From: Citrobacter youngae ATCC 29220
GTDB taxonomy: Bacteria > Pseudomonadota > Gammaproteobacteria > Enterobacterales > Enterobacteriaceae
Length of the DNA: 64,000 bases
Assembly: GCF_000155975.1 (NCBI RefSeq)
Contig: NZ_GG730299.1
Span: 310,305-374,304, forward strand
Reading direction: 5' to 3'
In this document: positions 31,108-39,590 of the stretch, piece after piece
Layout of the letters: each line of letters starts with the position of its first letter
Position numbering within the stretch: position 1 is the first letter of the stretch
Program-made: the position numbers and the translations under genes
The notes under the pieces: model-generated
The model's database searches: none
What the model saw: the letters and a program-made list of their open reading frames with translations, nothing else
Told to the model about the DNA's origin: nothing

Positions 31108-32175
31108 ATGAAAACCACATTGAAAGGTCTCAGCGTGGCGCTGATGCTGGCAGGTATGGTTGTTAGCAGCGCGGCGGTCGCCGCCGATCAAATCGTGATT
31201 GCGCACCGTGGCGCCAGCGGTTATCTCCCGGAGCATACGCTGCCCGCGAAAGCGATGGCCTATGCTCAGGGCGCGGATTACCTGGAGCAGGATTTGGTGA
31301 TGACCAAGGATGACCATCTGGTGGTCCTGCATGACCACTACCTGGACCGCGTTACCGATGTTGCTGAGCGTTTTCCGGATCGTGCGCGTAAAGATGGGCG
31401 TTACTACGCCATCGACTTTACGCTGGATGAGATCAAATCGCTGAAATTTACCGAAGGCTTTGATATCGAAAATGGCAAAAAGGTACAGACTTACCCTGGG
31501 CGTTTCCCGATGGGTAAATCTGATTTCCGCGTGCACACCTTCGAAGAGGAGATTGAGTTCGTTCAGGGACTGAATCACTCAACCGGTAAAAACATCGGCA
31601 TTTACCCGGAAATGAAAGCGCCGTGGTTCCATCACCAGGAAGGGAAGGACATTGCGGCTAAAACACTGGAAGTGCTGAAAAAGTACGGATATACCAGCAA
31701 GAACGACAAGGTTTACCTGCAGTGTTTTGATGTTGCGGAGTTAAAGCGCATTAAAAATGAACTGGAACCAAAGATGGGGATGGATCTCAATCTGGTGCAG
31801 TTGATTGCGTACACTGACTGGAATGAAACCCAGGAGAAAAAGCCGGACGGTAGTTGGGTTAATTACAACTACGACTGGATGTTTAAACCGGGTGCAATGA
31901 AGCAGGTTGCGCAGTATGCGGACGGCATTGGGCCGGACTACCACATGCTGGTTGATGAGAAGTCTAAGAAAGGGCATATCTCGTTAACTGGCATGGTTCA
32001 GGACGCGCATCAGAACCAGATGGTGGTGCATCCTTATACCGTTCGTGCCGATCAGCTACCGGATTACGCCACTGACGTGAACCAGCTGTATGACATTCTG
32101 TATAACAAGGCGGGCGTTGACGGACTGTTCACCGACTTCCCCGACAAAGCTGTGAAATTCCTGAATAAAGAGTAA
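31108..32175 (+). CDS. glpQ: GlpQ, periplasmic glycerophosphodiester phosphodiesterase
   Basis: A 355-residue periplasmic enzyme that hydrolyses glycerophosphodiesters to glycerol-3-phosphate and an alcohol, supplying GlpT. A Sec signal peptide (residues 1 to about 25, ending AAVAA) precedes the GDPD catalytic motif IAHRGASGYLPEHT. The metal and acid residues EQDLVMTKDDHLVVLHDH follow. The C-terminal GVDGLFTDFPD is family-typical. Co-transcribed with glpT and followed by a stem-loop. Confidence 0.97.
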   Translation: MKTTLKGLSVALMLAGMVVSSAAVAADQIVIAHRGASGYLPEHTLPAKAMAYAQGADYLEQDLVMTKDDHLVVLHDHYLDRVTDVAERFPDRARKDGRYYAIDFTLDEIKSLKFTEGFDIENGKKVQTYPGRFPMGKSDFRVHTFEEEIEFVQGLNHSTGKNIGIYPEMKAPWFHHQEGKDIAAKTLEVLKKYGYTSKNDKVYLQCFDVAELKRIKNELEPKMGMDLNLVQLIAYTDWNETQEKKPDGSWVNYNYDWMFKPGAMKQVAQYADGIGPDYHMLVDEKSKKGHISLTGMVQDAHQNQMVVHPYTVRADQLPDYATDVNQLYDILYNKAGVDGLFTDFPDKAVKFLNKE

Positions 32176-32181
32176 TGGCGC

Positions 32182-32214
32182 AAGGCCTGTGATGCCCCTC
32201 CGGTCACAGGCCTT
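32182..32214 (+). terminator. Stem-loop after glpQ
   Basis: An 11-bp perfect stem, AAGGCCTGTGA and TCACAGGCCTT, with an 11-base loop lies just after the glpQ stop. It lacks a long T-run, so termination may be weak; it could also serve the convergent LysR gene. Confidence 0.6.
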
Positions 32215-32235
32215 ACTGGAGAACGTTATTTACTG

Positions 32236-33114
32236 CTAGATAAGGCCGTCTGCCGTCAACGTTTCCATACATGCCTGCAGGAGAAATAAAGGGCTGCCGT
32301 CCACCGGCGGCTCTTTTGCCAGTAATGATATTTGCCGATAGAACGTCGGTTCCAGCGCGACCGAGCGTATTTCCCCACCAACGGCTTTCAGCGTCAATTC
32401 CGGTAATAACGCAATACCCAGCCCCTGGCGAATAAAGCTCATCGCGGTATCCGGATGGTTAAATTCATATTTAATGACCGGCTCGATTCCTTTCTCTTTA
32501 AATAACGCCATGATGCTTAATTCGTAGCGACCTTTACTAATAATCAGCGGTTCTCCCACCAGTTGTTCCACTGAAATCGCGGTATTGGCTGCCAGCGGAT
32601 GGCTTTCGGGAACCACAACGGTAAATTTATCGCGATACGCCGGTACGCAGTACATGCCAGTCACCGGAAAATGCACGAATCCAGCATCAATGTCCCCACT
32701 GCGCAGGGAATCAACGATCGCCGTGCTGTTCTCTTCATAGGGAATGATTTTGATGTGCGGATGGTGCTGCTCGAAGTGGTGGATAATGCCCGGCAAAATG
32801 CAGGCGCAGGCGCTGGGGAAGCAGCCGATACGCAGGGTTCGGGCTGGATTTTTTCGCTCCTGCTCGGCGATCTCTTTCACCGCGTTGGTTTCTGACACGA
32901 GCGTGCGCAGGTGCGGAAGGATCCGCCTTCCCACTGGGGTGAGCTGAATATCTTTGCGGCGCTCGCGGATAAGACATTCCACCCCCAGCTCTTCTTCAAG
33001 CGCTGAAATTGCCTGGCTTACGGCGGATTGGGTCATATACAGCCGTTTGCCGGCTTCGGTAAAACCGCCGCATTCAAGCACGGTAAGCAGGGCGTGAATC
33101 TGTGTTAATGTCAT
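32236..33114 (-). CDS. LysR-family transcriptional regulator, target unknown
   Basis: A 292-residue LysR-type regulator. The N-terminal winged helix–turn–helix is clear (residues 3–62: FTEAGKRLYMTQSAVSQAISALEEELG). A co-inducer-binding domain with two Rossmann-like lobes follows (about 90–290, starting RTLRIGCFPSACACILPG). It is transcribed divergently from an MFS transporter gene, the usual arrangement in which the regulator controls its neighbour in response to the transported solute. A similar pair beside glpQ is recalled in Salmonella (STM2280–STM2281 region). The ligand is not known. The gap holds an ATTAA…TTAAT inverted repeat at 33127–33150. Confidence 0.88.
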   Translation of the reverse strand: MTLTQIHALLTVLECGGFTEAGKRLYMTQSAVSQAISALEEELGVECLIRERRKDIQLTPVGRRILPHLRTLVSETNAVKEIAEQERKNPARTLRIGCFPSACACILPGIIHHFEQHHPHIKIIPYEENSTAIVDSLRSGDIDAGFVHFPVTGMYCVPAYRDKFTVVVPESHPLAANTAISVEQLVGEPLIISKGRYELSIMALFKEKGIEPVIKYEFNHPDTAMSFIRQGLGIALLPELTLKAVGGEIRSVALEPTFYRQISLLAKEPPVDGSPLFLLQACMETLTADGLI

Positions 33115-33273
33115 TAGTTCCCTCTAATTAACAATATTAAAATGATTAATTTCTCTAATATGATGAACCTGTTTACACTTGCGGTCTACCGTATAAATCA
33201 CATTTTGACGCACCTGTCCGTCGTTCAGCTGGGCTGAGCGTTGCCTGCGTGCGCCGTCTGACAGGTGTCGAAT

Positions 33274-34464
33274 ATGAAAGAAAAACTGTGGACGAAGGAT
33301 TTTTGGGCAATCACGATAATTAGCTTCATTATATTCTTTGTGTTTTATGTCCTGCTCACGTTATTACCGATCTATATTTCGGATCGCCTGCACGCCACGC
33401 CGGATAAAGCCGGTTTATTAGTCACCTTCTTTTTGGGGGCGGCAATTGTTGTGCGTCCGTTCGCCGGACAGTGGGTGGGAAAATATTCGAATAAAACGAT
33501 TCTGGTGCTCTCTTCTCTGGCCTTTTTGATTGTCACTGCGCTGTATCCTGTTTGCCACTCCATTGAATCACTGCTGTTTATTCGGGTGCTTCATGGGGTG
33601 ACGTTTGGCGTGATTACCACGGTAAAAGGAACGATTTCCGCGCGGTTGATTCCGGCCTCCCGACGTGGGGAGGGCATCAGTTTTTTCTCGTTGGCAATGG
33701 GACTGGCGATGGTTGTGGGACCCTGGGTGGGGCTGAACATGGCGCGCTGGGGGGCTTTTACCACCGCGTTCTGGCTGTGTAGCGCGGTAGCCGTGCTGGG
33801 CATTATCCTGTCACTCGTTATCGCCGTTCCGCCGGTTCTTCGTCATTCCGATGGTTCAAAACCGACGCTGGGATTTGCGGCAATGTTTGACCGCGCCGCG
33901 CTGCCTTTCGCGATGGTGACGTTTTTCATGACCTTCTCCTATGCGGGCGTGTCCGCTTTTCTCGCGCTGTATGCGCGGGAGTTGGATCTGATGGCCGCCG
34001 CCAGTAATTTCCTGCTGTGCTACGCCATTTGCCTGATGATCTGTCGAACCTTCACTGGCAACATTTGTGATAAAAAAGGGCCAAAATACGTGGTGTATCC
34101 GTGTCTGCTGGCCTTTACCGTTGGGCTGGTGGCGCTTGGCTACACCAATGGCAGCATCATGATGATTATTGCCGGAGGATTAATCGGCATCGGTTACGGT
34201 TCGGTCACGCCGGTATTCCAGACGCAAATTATTAGCTCGGTGGAGCCGCACAAAATTGGCATCGCCAATTCGCTGTTCTTCAATGCGATGGATGCGGGCA
34301 TGGCGATTGGCGCGTTTATCATGGGGATGATGGTCGAGGGCGTAGGCTATCGGGCGATTTATCTGGTGGGGGCGCTGCTGGTGGTTTTAGCCGGGGCGCT
34401 GTATATCGCGCAGATGAAACGCCGCGGGGCAATGCCGCTCGTTAGCGCACACGAAGTGCACTAA
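33274..34464 (+). CDS. MFS transporter, substrate unknown
   Basis: A 396-residue major facilitator superfamily permease with about twelve hydrophobic segments. The A-motif loop between helices 2 and 3 is visible as GQWVGKYSNKTIL, with its equivalent in the second half at GNICDKKGPKYVVY. The fold resembles small drug/metabolite exporters of the YfcJ/AraJ type, but no substrate can be assigned. The ATG at 33274 is preferred to an in-frame GTG three codons upstream. It is divergent from the LysR gene and converges on yfaE with three bases between stops. Confidence 0.85.
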   Translation: MKEKLWTKDFWAITIISFIIFFVFYVLLTLLPIYISDRLHATPDKAGLLVTFFLGAAIVVRPFAGQWVGKYSNKTILVLSSLAFLIVTALYPVCHSIESLLFIRVLHGVTFGVITTVKGTISARLIPASRRGEGISFFSLAMGLAMVVGPWVGLNMARWGAFTTAFWLCSAVAVLGIILSLVIAVPPVLRHSDGSKPTLGFAAMFDRAALPFAMVTFFMTFSYAGVSAFLALYARELDLMAAASNFLLCYAICLMICRTFTGNICDKKGPKYVVYPCLLAFTVGLVALGYTNGSIMMIIAGGLIGIGYGSVTPVFQTQIISSVEPHKIGIANSLFFNAMDAGMAIGAFIMGMMVEGVGYRAIYLVGALLVVLAGALYIAQMKRRGAMPLVSAHEVH

Positions 34465-34467
34465 GCG

Positions 34468-34722
34468 TTACAGCTCGATTTCAATATCGCCTCTTGCCCG
34501 ACAACAGCAGGGTAATATTTCACCCGGCTGAATAAAGGCCAGAGGCTCGGCAATCCAGTCAACCTGTCCCGCCACCAGGCGGGTACGGCAGGAACCGCAG
34601 TAACCCTCACGACACTGGTATTCGACTTCAACATTGTGCGATTCGAGTGCGGCAAGCAGGGAAGGGTGTTCATCCTGGCACAGCAGCTGTGTGCCAGAGA
34701 TGCGCAGAGTAACGCGGCCCAT
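34468..34722 (-). CDS. yfaE: YfaE, 2Fe-2S ferredoxin maintaining NrdB diferric-tyrosyl cofactor
   Basis: An 84-residue plant-type ferredoxin. In E. coli it reduces and maintains the diferric-tyrosyl radical of NrdB. Cluster cysteines are visible at Cys37, Cys42 and Cys45 in CREGYCGSC and in the CCC run at 72–74. The ATG shares one base with the nrdB stop (TGATG), so it is the last gene of nrdAB-yfaE. Length equals E. coli YfaE. Confidence 0.95.
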   Translation of the reverse strand: MGRVTLRISGTQLLCQDEHPSLLAALESHNVEVEYQCREGYCGSCRTRLVAGQVDWIAEPLAFIQPGEILPCCCRARGDIEIEL

Positions 34723-35852
34723 CAGAGCTGGAAGTTGCTCAGATCGTCGGTATCCACTTCGGAATCGATCTGGCCGACCAGATAGGAGCTAACTTCCACT
34801 TCCTGCGGCGCAACCTGTACGTTATCGGACACCAGCCAGGTGTTGATCCACGGGATTGGGTTAGAGCGCGTCTGGAACGGCAGATCCAGCCCAACGGCCT
34901 GCATACGAATGTTGGTGATGTACTCAACGTACTGGCACAGAATATCTTTGTTGAGGCCTATCATCGAACCGTCACGGAACAGATAGTCCGCCCACTCTTT
35001 CTCTTGCAGCGCGGCCTGCACGAACAGGTCGTAGCACTCTTGCTTACACTCTTCGGCGATTTCCGCCATTTCCGGGTCATCCACGCCGCTGCGCAGCAGG
35101 TTCAGCATGTGCTGGGTGCCGGTCAGGTGCAGGGCTTCGTCGCGGGCGATCAGACGAATAATTTTCGCGTTGCCTTCCATCAGCTCACGTTCGGCGAAAG
35201 CGAAGGAGCAGGCGAAGCTGACGTAGAAGCGGATCGCTTCCAGCGCGTTGACGCTCATCAGGCACAGGTACAGCTTTTTCTTCAGCTCACGCAGGTTCAC
35301 GACAACCGTTTTGCCGTTCACCGTATGCGTACCTTCGCCCAACAGATGCCAGTAGCTGGTCATCTCAATTAATTCGTCGTAATAGCTGGAAATGCCTTCC
35401 GCGCGCTTCTGGATCTGTTCGTTGGTGACGATATCGTCGAACACCACCGCCGGATCGTTCACGATATTACGGATAATATGGGTGTATGAGCGGGAATGGA
35501 TGGTTTCAGAAAACGCCCATGTTTCTACCCAGGTTTCCAGTTCCGGGATGGAAATCAGCGGCAGCAGCGCCACGTTCGGGCTACGGCCCTGAATGGAATC
35601 CAGCAGCGTCTGGTATTTCAGGTTGCTGATAAAGATATGTTTTTCATGCTCCGGCAGCGCCTGATAGTCGATACGGTCGCGGGACACGTCAACTTCTTCC
35701 GGGCGCCAGAAGAAGGAGAGCTGCTTTTCGATCAGTTTTTCGAAGATGTCATATTTTTGCTGATCGTAGCGGGCGACGTTCACCGGCTGGCCGAAGAACA
35801 TCGGTTCCAGAAGCTGATCGTTTTTCGTCTGTGAAAAAGTGGTGTATGCCAT
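34722..35852 (-). CDS. nrdB: NrdB, class Ia ribonucleotide reductase beta subunit
   Basis: A 376-residue R2 subunit holding the diiron centre and the stable tyrosyl radical that starts reduction of ribonucleoside diphosphates. Counting the initiator Met, the iron ligands and radical site are visible as Asp85 (LLDSIQG), Glu116 and His119 (FSETIHS) and Tyr123 (SRSYTHI). Further ligands lie in [15 protein letters not shown]. The acidic C-terminus ([10 protein letters not shown]) that docks on NrdA is intact. It is separated from nrdA by a REP-containing 112-bp gap. Confidence 0.97.
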   Translation of the reverse strand: MAYTTFSQTKNDQLLEPMFFGQPVNVARYDQQKYDIFEKLIEKQLSFFWRPEEVDVSRDRIDYQALPEHEKHIFISNLKYQTLLDSIQGRSPNVALLPLISIPELETWVETWAFSETIHSRSYTHIIRNIVNDPAVVFDDIVTNEQIQKRAEGISSYYDELIEMTSYWHLLGEGTHTVNGKTVVVNLRELKKKLYLCLMSVNALEAIRFYVSFACSFAFAERELMEGNAKIIRLIARDEALHLTGTQHMLNLLRSGVDDPEMAEIAEECKQECYDLFVQAALQEKEWADYLFRDGSMIGLNKDILCQYVEYITNIRMQAVGLDLPFQTRSNPIPWINTWLVSDNVQVAPQEVEVSSYLVGQIDSEVDTDDLSNFQL

Positions 35853-35878
35853 TGATGTGAATCCTTTGTGGGATGTAT

Positions 35879-35957
35879 TGCCGGATGCGCTTCGCTTATC
35901 CGGCCTACAATGCCACGAATTAATTTATAGGCCGGGTAAGCGTAGCGCTACCCGGCA
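35879..35957. repeat. Paired REP elements (BIME) between nrdA and nrdB
   Basis: Two inverted REP units: TGCCGGATGCGCTTCGCTTATCCGGCC (from 35879) and AGGCCGGGTAAGCGTAGCGC (from 35929) continuing to TACCCGGCATC. They form strong hairpins in the nrdA–nrdB message and could set the relative amounts of the two subunits by stabilising upstream mRNA. Confidence 0.85.
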
Positions 35958-35964
35958 TCATTCA

Positions 35965-38251
35965 TCAGATCTTACATGCGCCGCTTTCGCAGCCATCGTC
36001 CTGGATGGACGGTACCAGATCGTCCTGACTGTCTTCCGCGCCATCGCGGGTGTTCTGATAATACAGCGTTTTGACGCCAAATTTGTAGGCGGTGAGCAGG
36101 TCTTTCAGCAACTGCTGCATCGGCACTTTTCCTGACGGGAAACGCGTTGGATCATAGTTGGTGTTGGCGGAAATCGACTGATCGATAAACTTCTGCATGA
36201 TACCTACCAGCTGCAGATAACCGTCGTTGCTCGGCATTTCCCACAGCAGTTCGTAGGCGTCGTGCAGGTGTTCGTAGTCCGGCACGACCTGACGCAGGAT
36301 ACCGTCTTTCGACGCTTTGATGCTCACGTAGCCGCGCGGCGGTTCAATACCGTTGGTGGCGTTGGAGATCTGCGAAGAGGTCTCGGACGGCATCAGGGCA
36401 GAGAGCGTGGAGTTACGCAGGCCGTGGGTTTTAATCGACTCACGTAAGGCTTCCCAATCCAGATGCAGCGGTTCGTTAGAAATAGCATCAAGGTCTTTCT
36501 TATAGGTATCGATCGGCAAAATACCCTGCGAGTAGGTGGTTTCGTTAAACCACGGGCACGCGCCTTGCTCGATAGCCAGTTCGTTAGAGGCTTTCAGCAG
36601 GTAATACTGAATGGCTTCAAACGTTTTGTGGGTCAGGTTGTTCGCGCTGCCGTCAGAGTAACGCTTACCGTTTTTCGCCAGCCAGTAGGCGTAGTTGATA
36701 ACGCCGATACCCAGCGTGCGACGGCCCATCGCGCCGCGTTTGGCGGCCGGGATTGGGTAATCCTGATAATCCAGCAGCGCATCCAGCGCGCGTACCGCCA
36801 GTACGGCCAACTCTTCCAGCTCGTCCAGACTGTTGATAGCACCCAGGTTAAATGCGGACAGCGTACACAGCGCAATTTCGCCGTTTTCATCGTTGACGTC
36901 GGTCAGCGGTTTGGTCGGCAGGGCGATTTCCAGACACAGGTTGGACTGACGCACCGGCGCAACCACCGGATCAAACGGGCTGTGGGTGTTGCAGTGATCC
37001 ACGTTCTGAATATAGATACGGCCGGTAGAGGCGCGTTCCTGCATCATCAGCGAGAACAGTTCGACCGCTTTCACGCGCTGCTTGCGGATGCTGTCGTCGT
37101 TTTCATATTGGGTGTACAGACGTTCGAACTCGTCCTGATCGGCGAAGAACGCATCATACAGCCCCGGAACGTCGGATGGGCTGAACAGGGTGATGTCACC
37201 GCCTTTCAGCAGACGGGTGTACATCAGCTTGTTGATTTGCACGCCGTAGTCCATATGACGGACGCGGTTACCTTCAACGCCGCGGTTGTTTTTCAGCACC
37301 AGCAGGCTCTCGACTTCCAGATGCCACATTGGGTAGAACAGCGTGGCCGCACCGCCGCGCACGCCGCCCTGGGAGCAGGACTTCACTGCGGTCTGGAAGT
37401 GTTTGTAGAACGGAATACAGCCGGTGTGGAACGCTTCGCCGCCGCGAATCGGGCTGCCCAGCGCACGGATGCGACCGGCGTTGATACCGATACCGGCGCG
37501 CTGGGAAACGTATTTCACAATCGCGCTGGAGGTGGCGTTGATGGAATCCAGGCTGTCGCCGCACTCGATCAGTACGCAGGAGCTGAACTGACGCGTTGGA
37601 GTACGCACGCCGGACATAATTGGCGTCGGCAGAGAAATCTTGAACGTTGAAACGGCGTCATAGAAACGTTTTACGTATTGCAGACGCGTTTCACGCGGAT
37701 AATTAGAGAACAAACAGGCCGCTACCAGAATGTAGAGGAACTGTGCGCTTTCATAAATCTCACCGGTAACACGGTTTTGCACCAGATATTTACCTTCCAG
37801 CTGCTTCACCGCAGCGTAGGAGAAGGTCATATCACGATCGTGTACGATGAACGAGTCCATCTGCTTGAACTCTTCTTCCGTGTAGTCTTCCAGCAGATGA
37901 TTGTCGTATTTGCCCATTTCAACCATTTTCACGACATGGTCGAACAGTTTCGGCGGTTCAAACTCGCCGTAGGCTTTTTTTACGCAGGTGGAAAATCGCC
38001 AGGCGGGCAGCCAGGTATTGATAATCCGGCGCCTCGCGGGAGATCAGGTCGGCGGCAGCTTTGATGATCGTCTCATGGATATCGGAAGTCTTGATACCGT
38101 CATAAAACTGAATGTGGGAGCGCAGCTCGACCTGAGAAATCGATACGTTATTCAGTCCTTCTGCCGCCCAATCCAGAACTCGGTGGATTTTGTCGAGATT
38201 GATGCGCTCTGTACTACCATCACGCTTTGTCACCAGCAGACTCTGATTCAT
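35965..38251 (-). pseudogene. nrdA: nrdA, class Ia ribonucleotide reductase alpha subunit, interrupted by a +1 frameshift
   Basis: The catalytic R1 subunit of aerobic ribonucleotide reductase, about 761 codons when intact. The first 90 residues (from MNQSLLVTKRDG, the allosteric ATP-cone) are in one frame, ending at LRKK. The rest, from KMVEMGKYDNHLLEDYTEEE to the redox-active C-terminus CESGACKI, is in another. The break is a run of seven A on the coding strand (plus-strand T-run 37975–37981) where E. coli has six. Removing one base restores LRKKAYGEFEPPKLFDHVVKMVEMG. All catalytic cysteine regions are present downstream. Because nrdA is needed for aerobic growth, a homopolymer sequencing error is the first explanation. 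Confidence 0.93.
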
Positions 38252-38293
38252 GTGGTTTTTTACCTGTCCGTGAAAGAAAAAATATCCCCCATA

Positions 38294-38332
38294 TTATCCA
38301 CAGAACCATGTTGTGACTAAGTCTGTGGATAA
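38294..38332 (-). promoter_or_regulatory. Two inverted DnaA boxes upstream of nrdA
   Basis: A perfect TTATCCACA at 38294–38302 and its inverse TGTGGATAA at 38324–38332 match the strong DnaA box. DnaA control of nrdAB is known in E. coli and ties precursor supply to replication initiation. The boxes lie 43–81 bp upstream of the nrdA start. Confidence 0.85.
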
Positions 38333-38380
38333 ATACTATATGTAGGGGTTGTTTGATAAAATAGACGCTATATGGTGAGT
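38333..38380 (-). promoter_or_regulatory. Tandem NrdR boxes upstream of nrdA
   Basis: Two sites centred on CTATAT (38336–38341 and 38368–38373) resemble the NrdR consensus acaCwATATaTwgtgt. They are spaced 32 bp apart, about three helical turns, the arrangement required for cooperative NrdR binding. NrdR represses ribonucleotide reductase genes when dATP is high. Confidence 0.75.
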
Positions 38381-38577
38381 ATTCTAGTAGGGATTCTTTT
38401 CAGCACAAGAGTTGATTTTGAGGTTAAATTGAGGTTGCAAAAGGGTAAGAATCGCTAAGTGCGCGTCTTATAAGGCCTGGCGGGGATGTCAATAATTGAG
38501 AAAAAAAATAGAAAATTTGATCGAGTGCTGATTTCTTCATCTAAGCCGAAGAAAGTTCTTATGATCTGGCACAGGAT

Positions 38578-38697
38578 TTGTAGGCCTGATAAGCGGTGCG
38601 TCATCAGTCACGTAGGCCTGATAAGCGAAGCGCCATCAGGCATTGAAGGCCGGAACCGTGCCGGATAGCGGCGCTGAGCGCCTTATCCGGCCTACAG
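38578..38697. repeat. Cluster of REP sequences between nrdA and ubiG
   Basis: At least three REP-type units: GTAGGCCTGATAAGCGGTGCGTCATCA, then GTAGGCCTGATAAGCGAAGCGCCATCAGGC, then GCCGGATAGCGGCGCTGAGCG continuing into CCTTATCCGGCCTACA. They fill the 3' flank of ubiG. The remainder of the 452-bp nrdA–ubiG gap carries the nrdA control sites and no gene. Confidence 0.85.
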
Positions 38698-38703
38698 GAG
38701 CAG

Positions 38704-39432
38704 TTAATCAATCCTGGCGCTAGTGTGCAGCATATAGTTCACATCAACGCCCGGACCGAGTTTGAAGCTGTTGGTGAGTGGGTTGTAGTGCAGGCCGGTC
38801 ATGTGGCGCTCTTTCAGCACCGTCTGATCTACCCACTGTAATAACTCTGCCGGCTTAATAAATTTTTTCACATCGTGCGTGCCTTTCGGCACCATGCGCA
38901 AAATATATTCCGCTCCGACCACCGCCATCAGCCAGGACTTGCCGTTGCGGTTAAGCGTAGAGAAGAACACTTCGCCGCCCGGTTTGACCAGTCTGGCGCA
39001 GGCGCTGACCACCGACTGCGGGTCCGGTACGTGCTCCAGCATTTCCATGCAGGTCACCACGTCATACTGGTGGGCATGTTTTTCGGCATGTTCTTCGACG
39101 GTTTCTTGCACGTATTCCACCTGAATACCGCTCTCCAGCGCGTGCAGTTTTGCGACCTGCAACGGTTCAGAGCCCATGTCCAGACCGGTAACCGTTGCGC
39201 CTTCGCGCGCCATGCTTTCCGCCAGAATGCCGCCGCCGCAGCCGACGTCGAGTACTTTTTTACCAAACAGGCCGCCTGAGCGCTCCGTGATGTAGCCCAG
39301 ACGCAGTGGGTTAATGCGGTGCAGCGGCTTAAACTCACCTTCAAGGTCCCACCAGCGTGACGCGACTGCTTCAAACTTGGCAATTTCTTCATGGTCAACG
39401 TTGTGAGTTACCGGCGGTTTTTCGGCATTCAT
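38704..39432 (-). CDS. ubiG: UbiG, ubiquinone biosynthesis O-methyltransferase
   Basis: A 242-residue SAM-dependent methyltransferase that carries out both O-methylation steps of ubiquinone synthesis. The SAM-binding motif [16 protein letters not shown] (about residues 59–74), the acidic TGLDMG loop and [11 protein letters not shown] are intact. The C-terminal amphipathic region (about 165–190) is involved in membrane binding in E. coli. The start at [14 protein letters not shown] follows E. coli; the frame is open 28 codons upstream. Divergent from gyrA. Confidence 0.96.
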   Translation of the reverse strand: MNAEKPPVTHNVDHEEIAKFEAVASRWWDLEGEFKPLHRINPLRLGYITERSGGLFGKKVLDVGCGGGILAESMAREGATVTGLDMGSEPLQVAKLHALESGIQVEYVQETVEEHAEKHAHQYDVVTCMEMLEHVPDPQSVVSACARLVKPGGEVFFSTLNRNGKSWLMAVVGAEYILRMVPKGTHDVKKFIKPAELLQWVDQTVLKERHMTGLHYNPLTNSFKLGPGVDVNYMLHTSARID

Positions 39433-39515
39433 TGGGGCTTCTACTCCTAAATTTGCGATGCAAATGAGTATATCAGCCTGACGGGATGAATAAAGCCTCT
39501 GTCTGGGGGAATCCA

Positions 39516-39546
39516 TTTACCTGAACCTGCACGAATGTGTTATAAT
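39516..39546 (+). promoter_or_regulatory. gyrA promoter
   Basis: A perfect -10 TATAAT at 39541–39546 with a weak -35 TTTACC at 39516–39521 (19-base spacer). It lies 45 bases before the gyrA ATG. The weak -35 and long spacer fit the known supercoiling-sensitive behaviour of gyrase promoters, though that is inference here. Confidence 0.7.
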
Positions 39547-39590
39547 TTGCGACCTTTGAATCCGGGATACAGTAGAGGGATAGCGGTTAG

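Noticed and set aside
35879-35957. Possible CRISPR or mobile element from repeated palindromes
   Set aside because: The units are dispersed REP/BIME sequences in inverted pairs with no regular spacers, cas genes or transposase.
36463-37650. 395-codon open frame antisense to nrdA
   Set aside because: Shadow of a codon-biased gene; no start signal or family resemblance.
38486-38668. 60-codon open frame between nrdA and ubiG
   Set aside because: Its second half is REP sequence, and it has no ribosome binding site.
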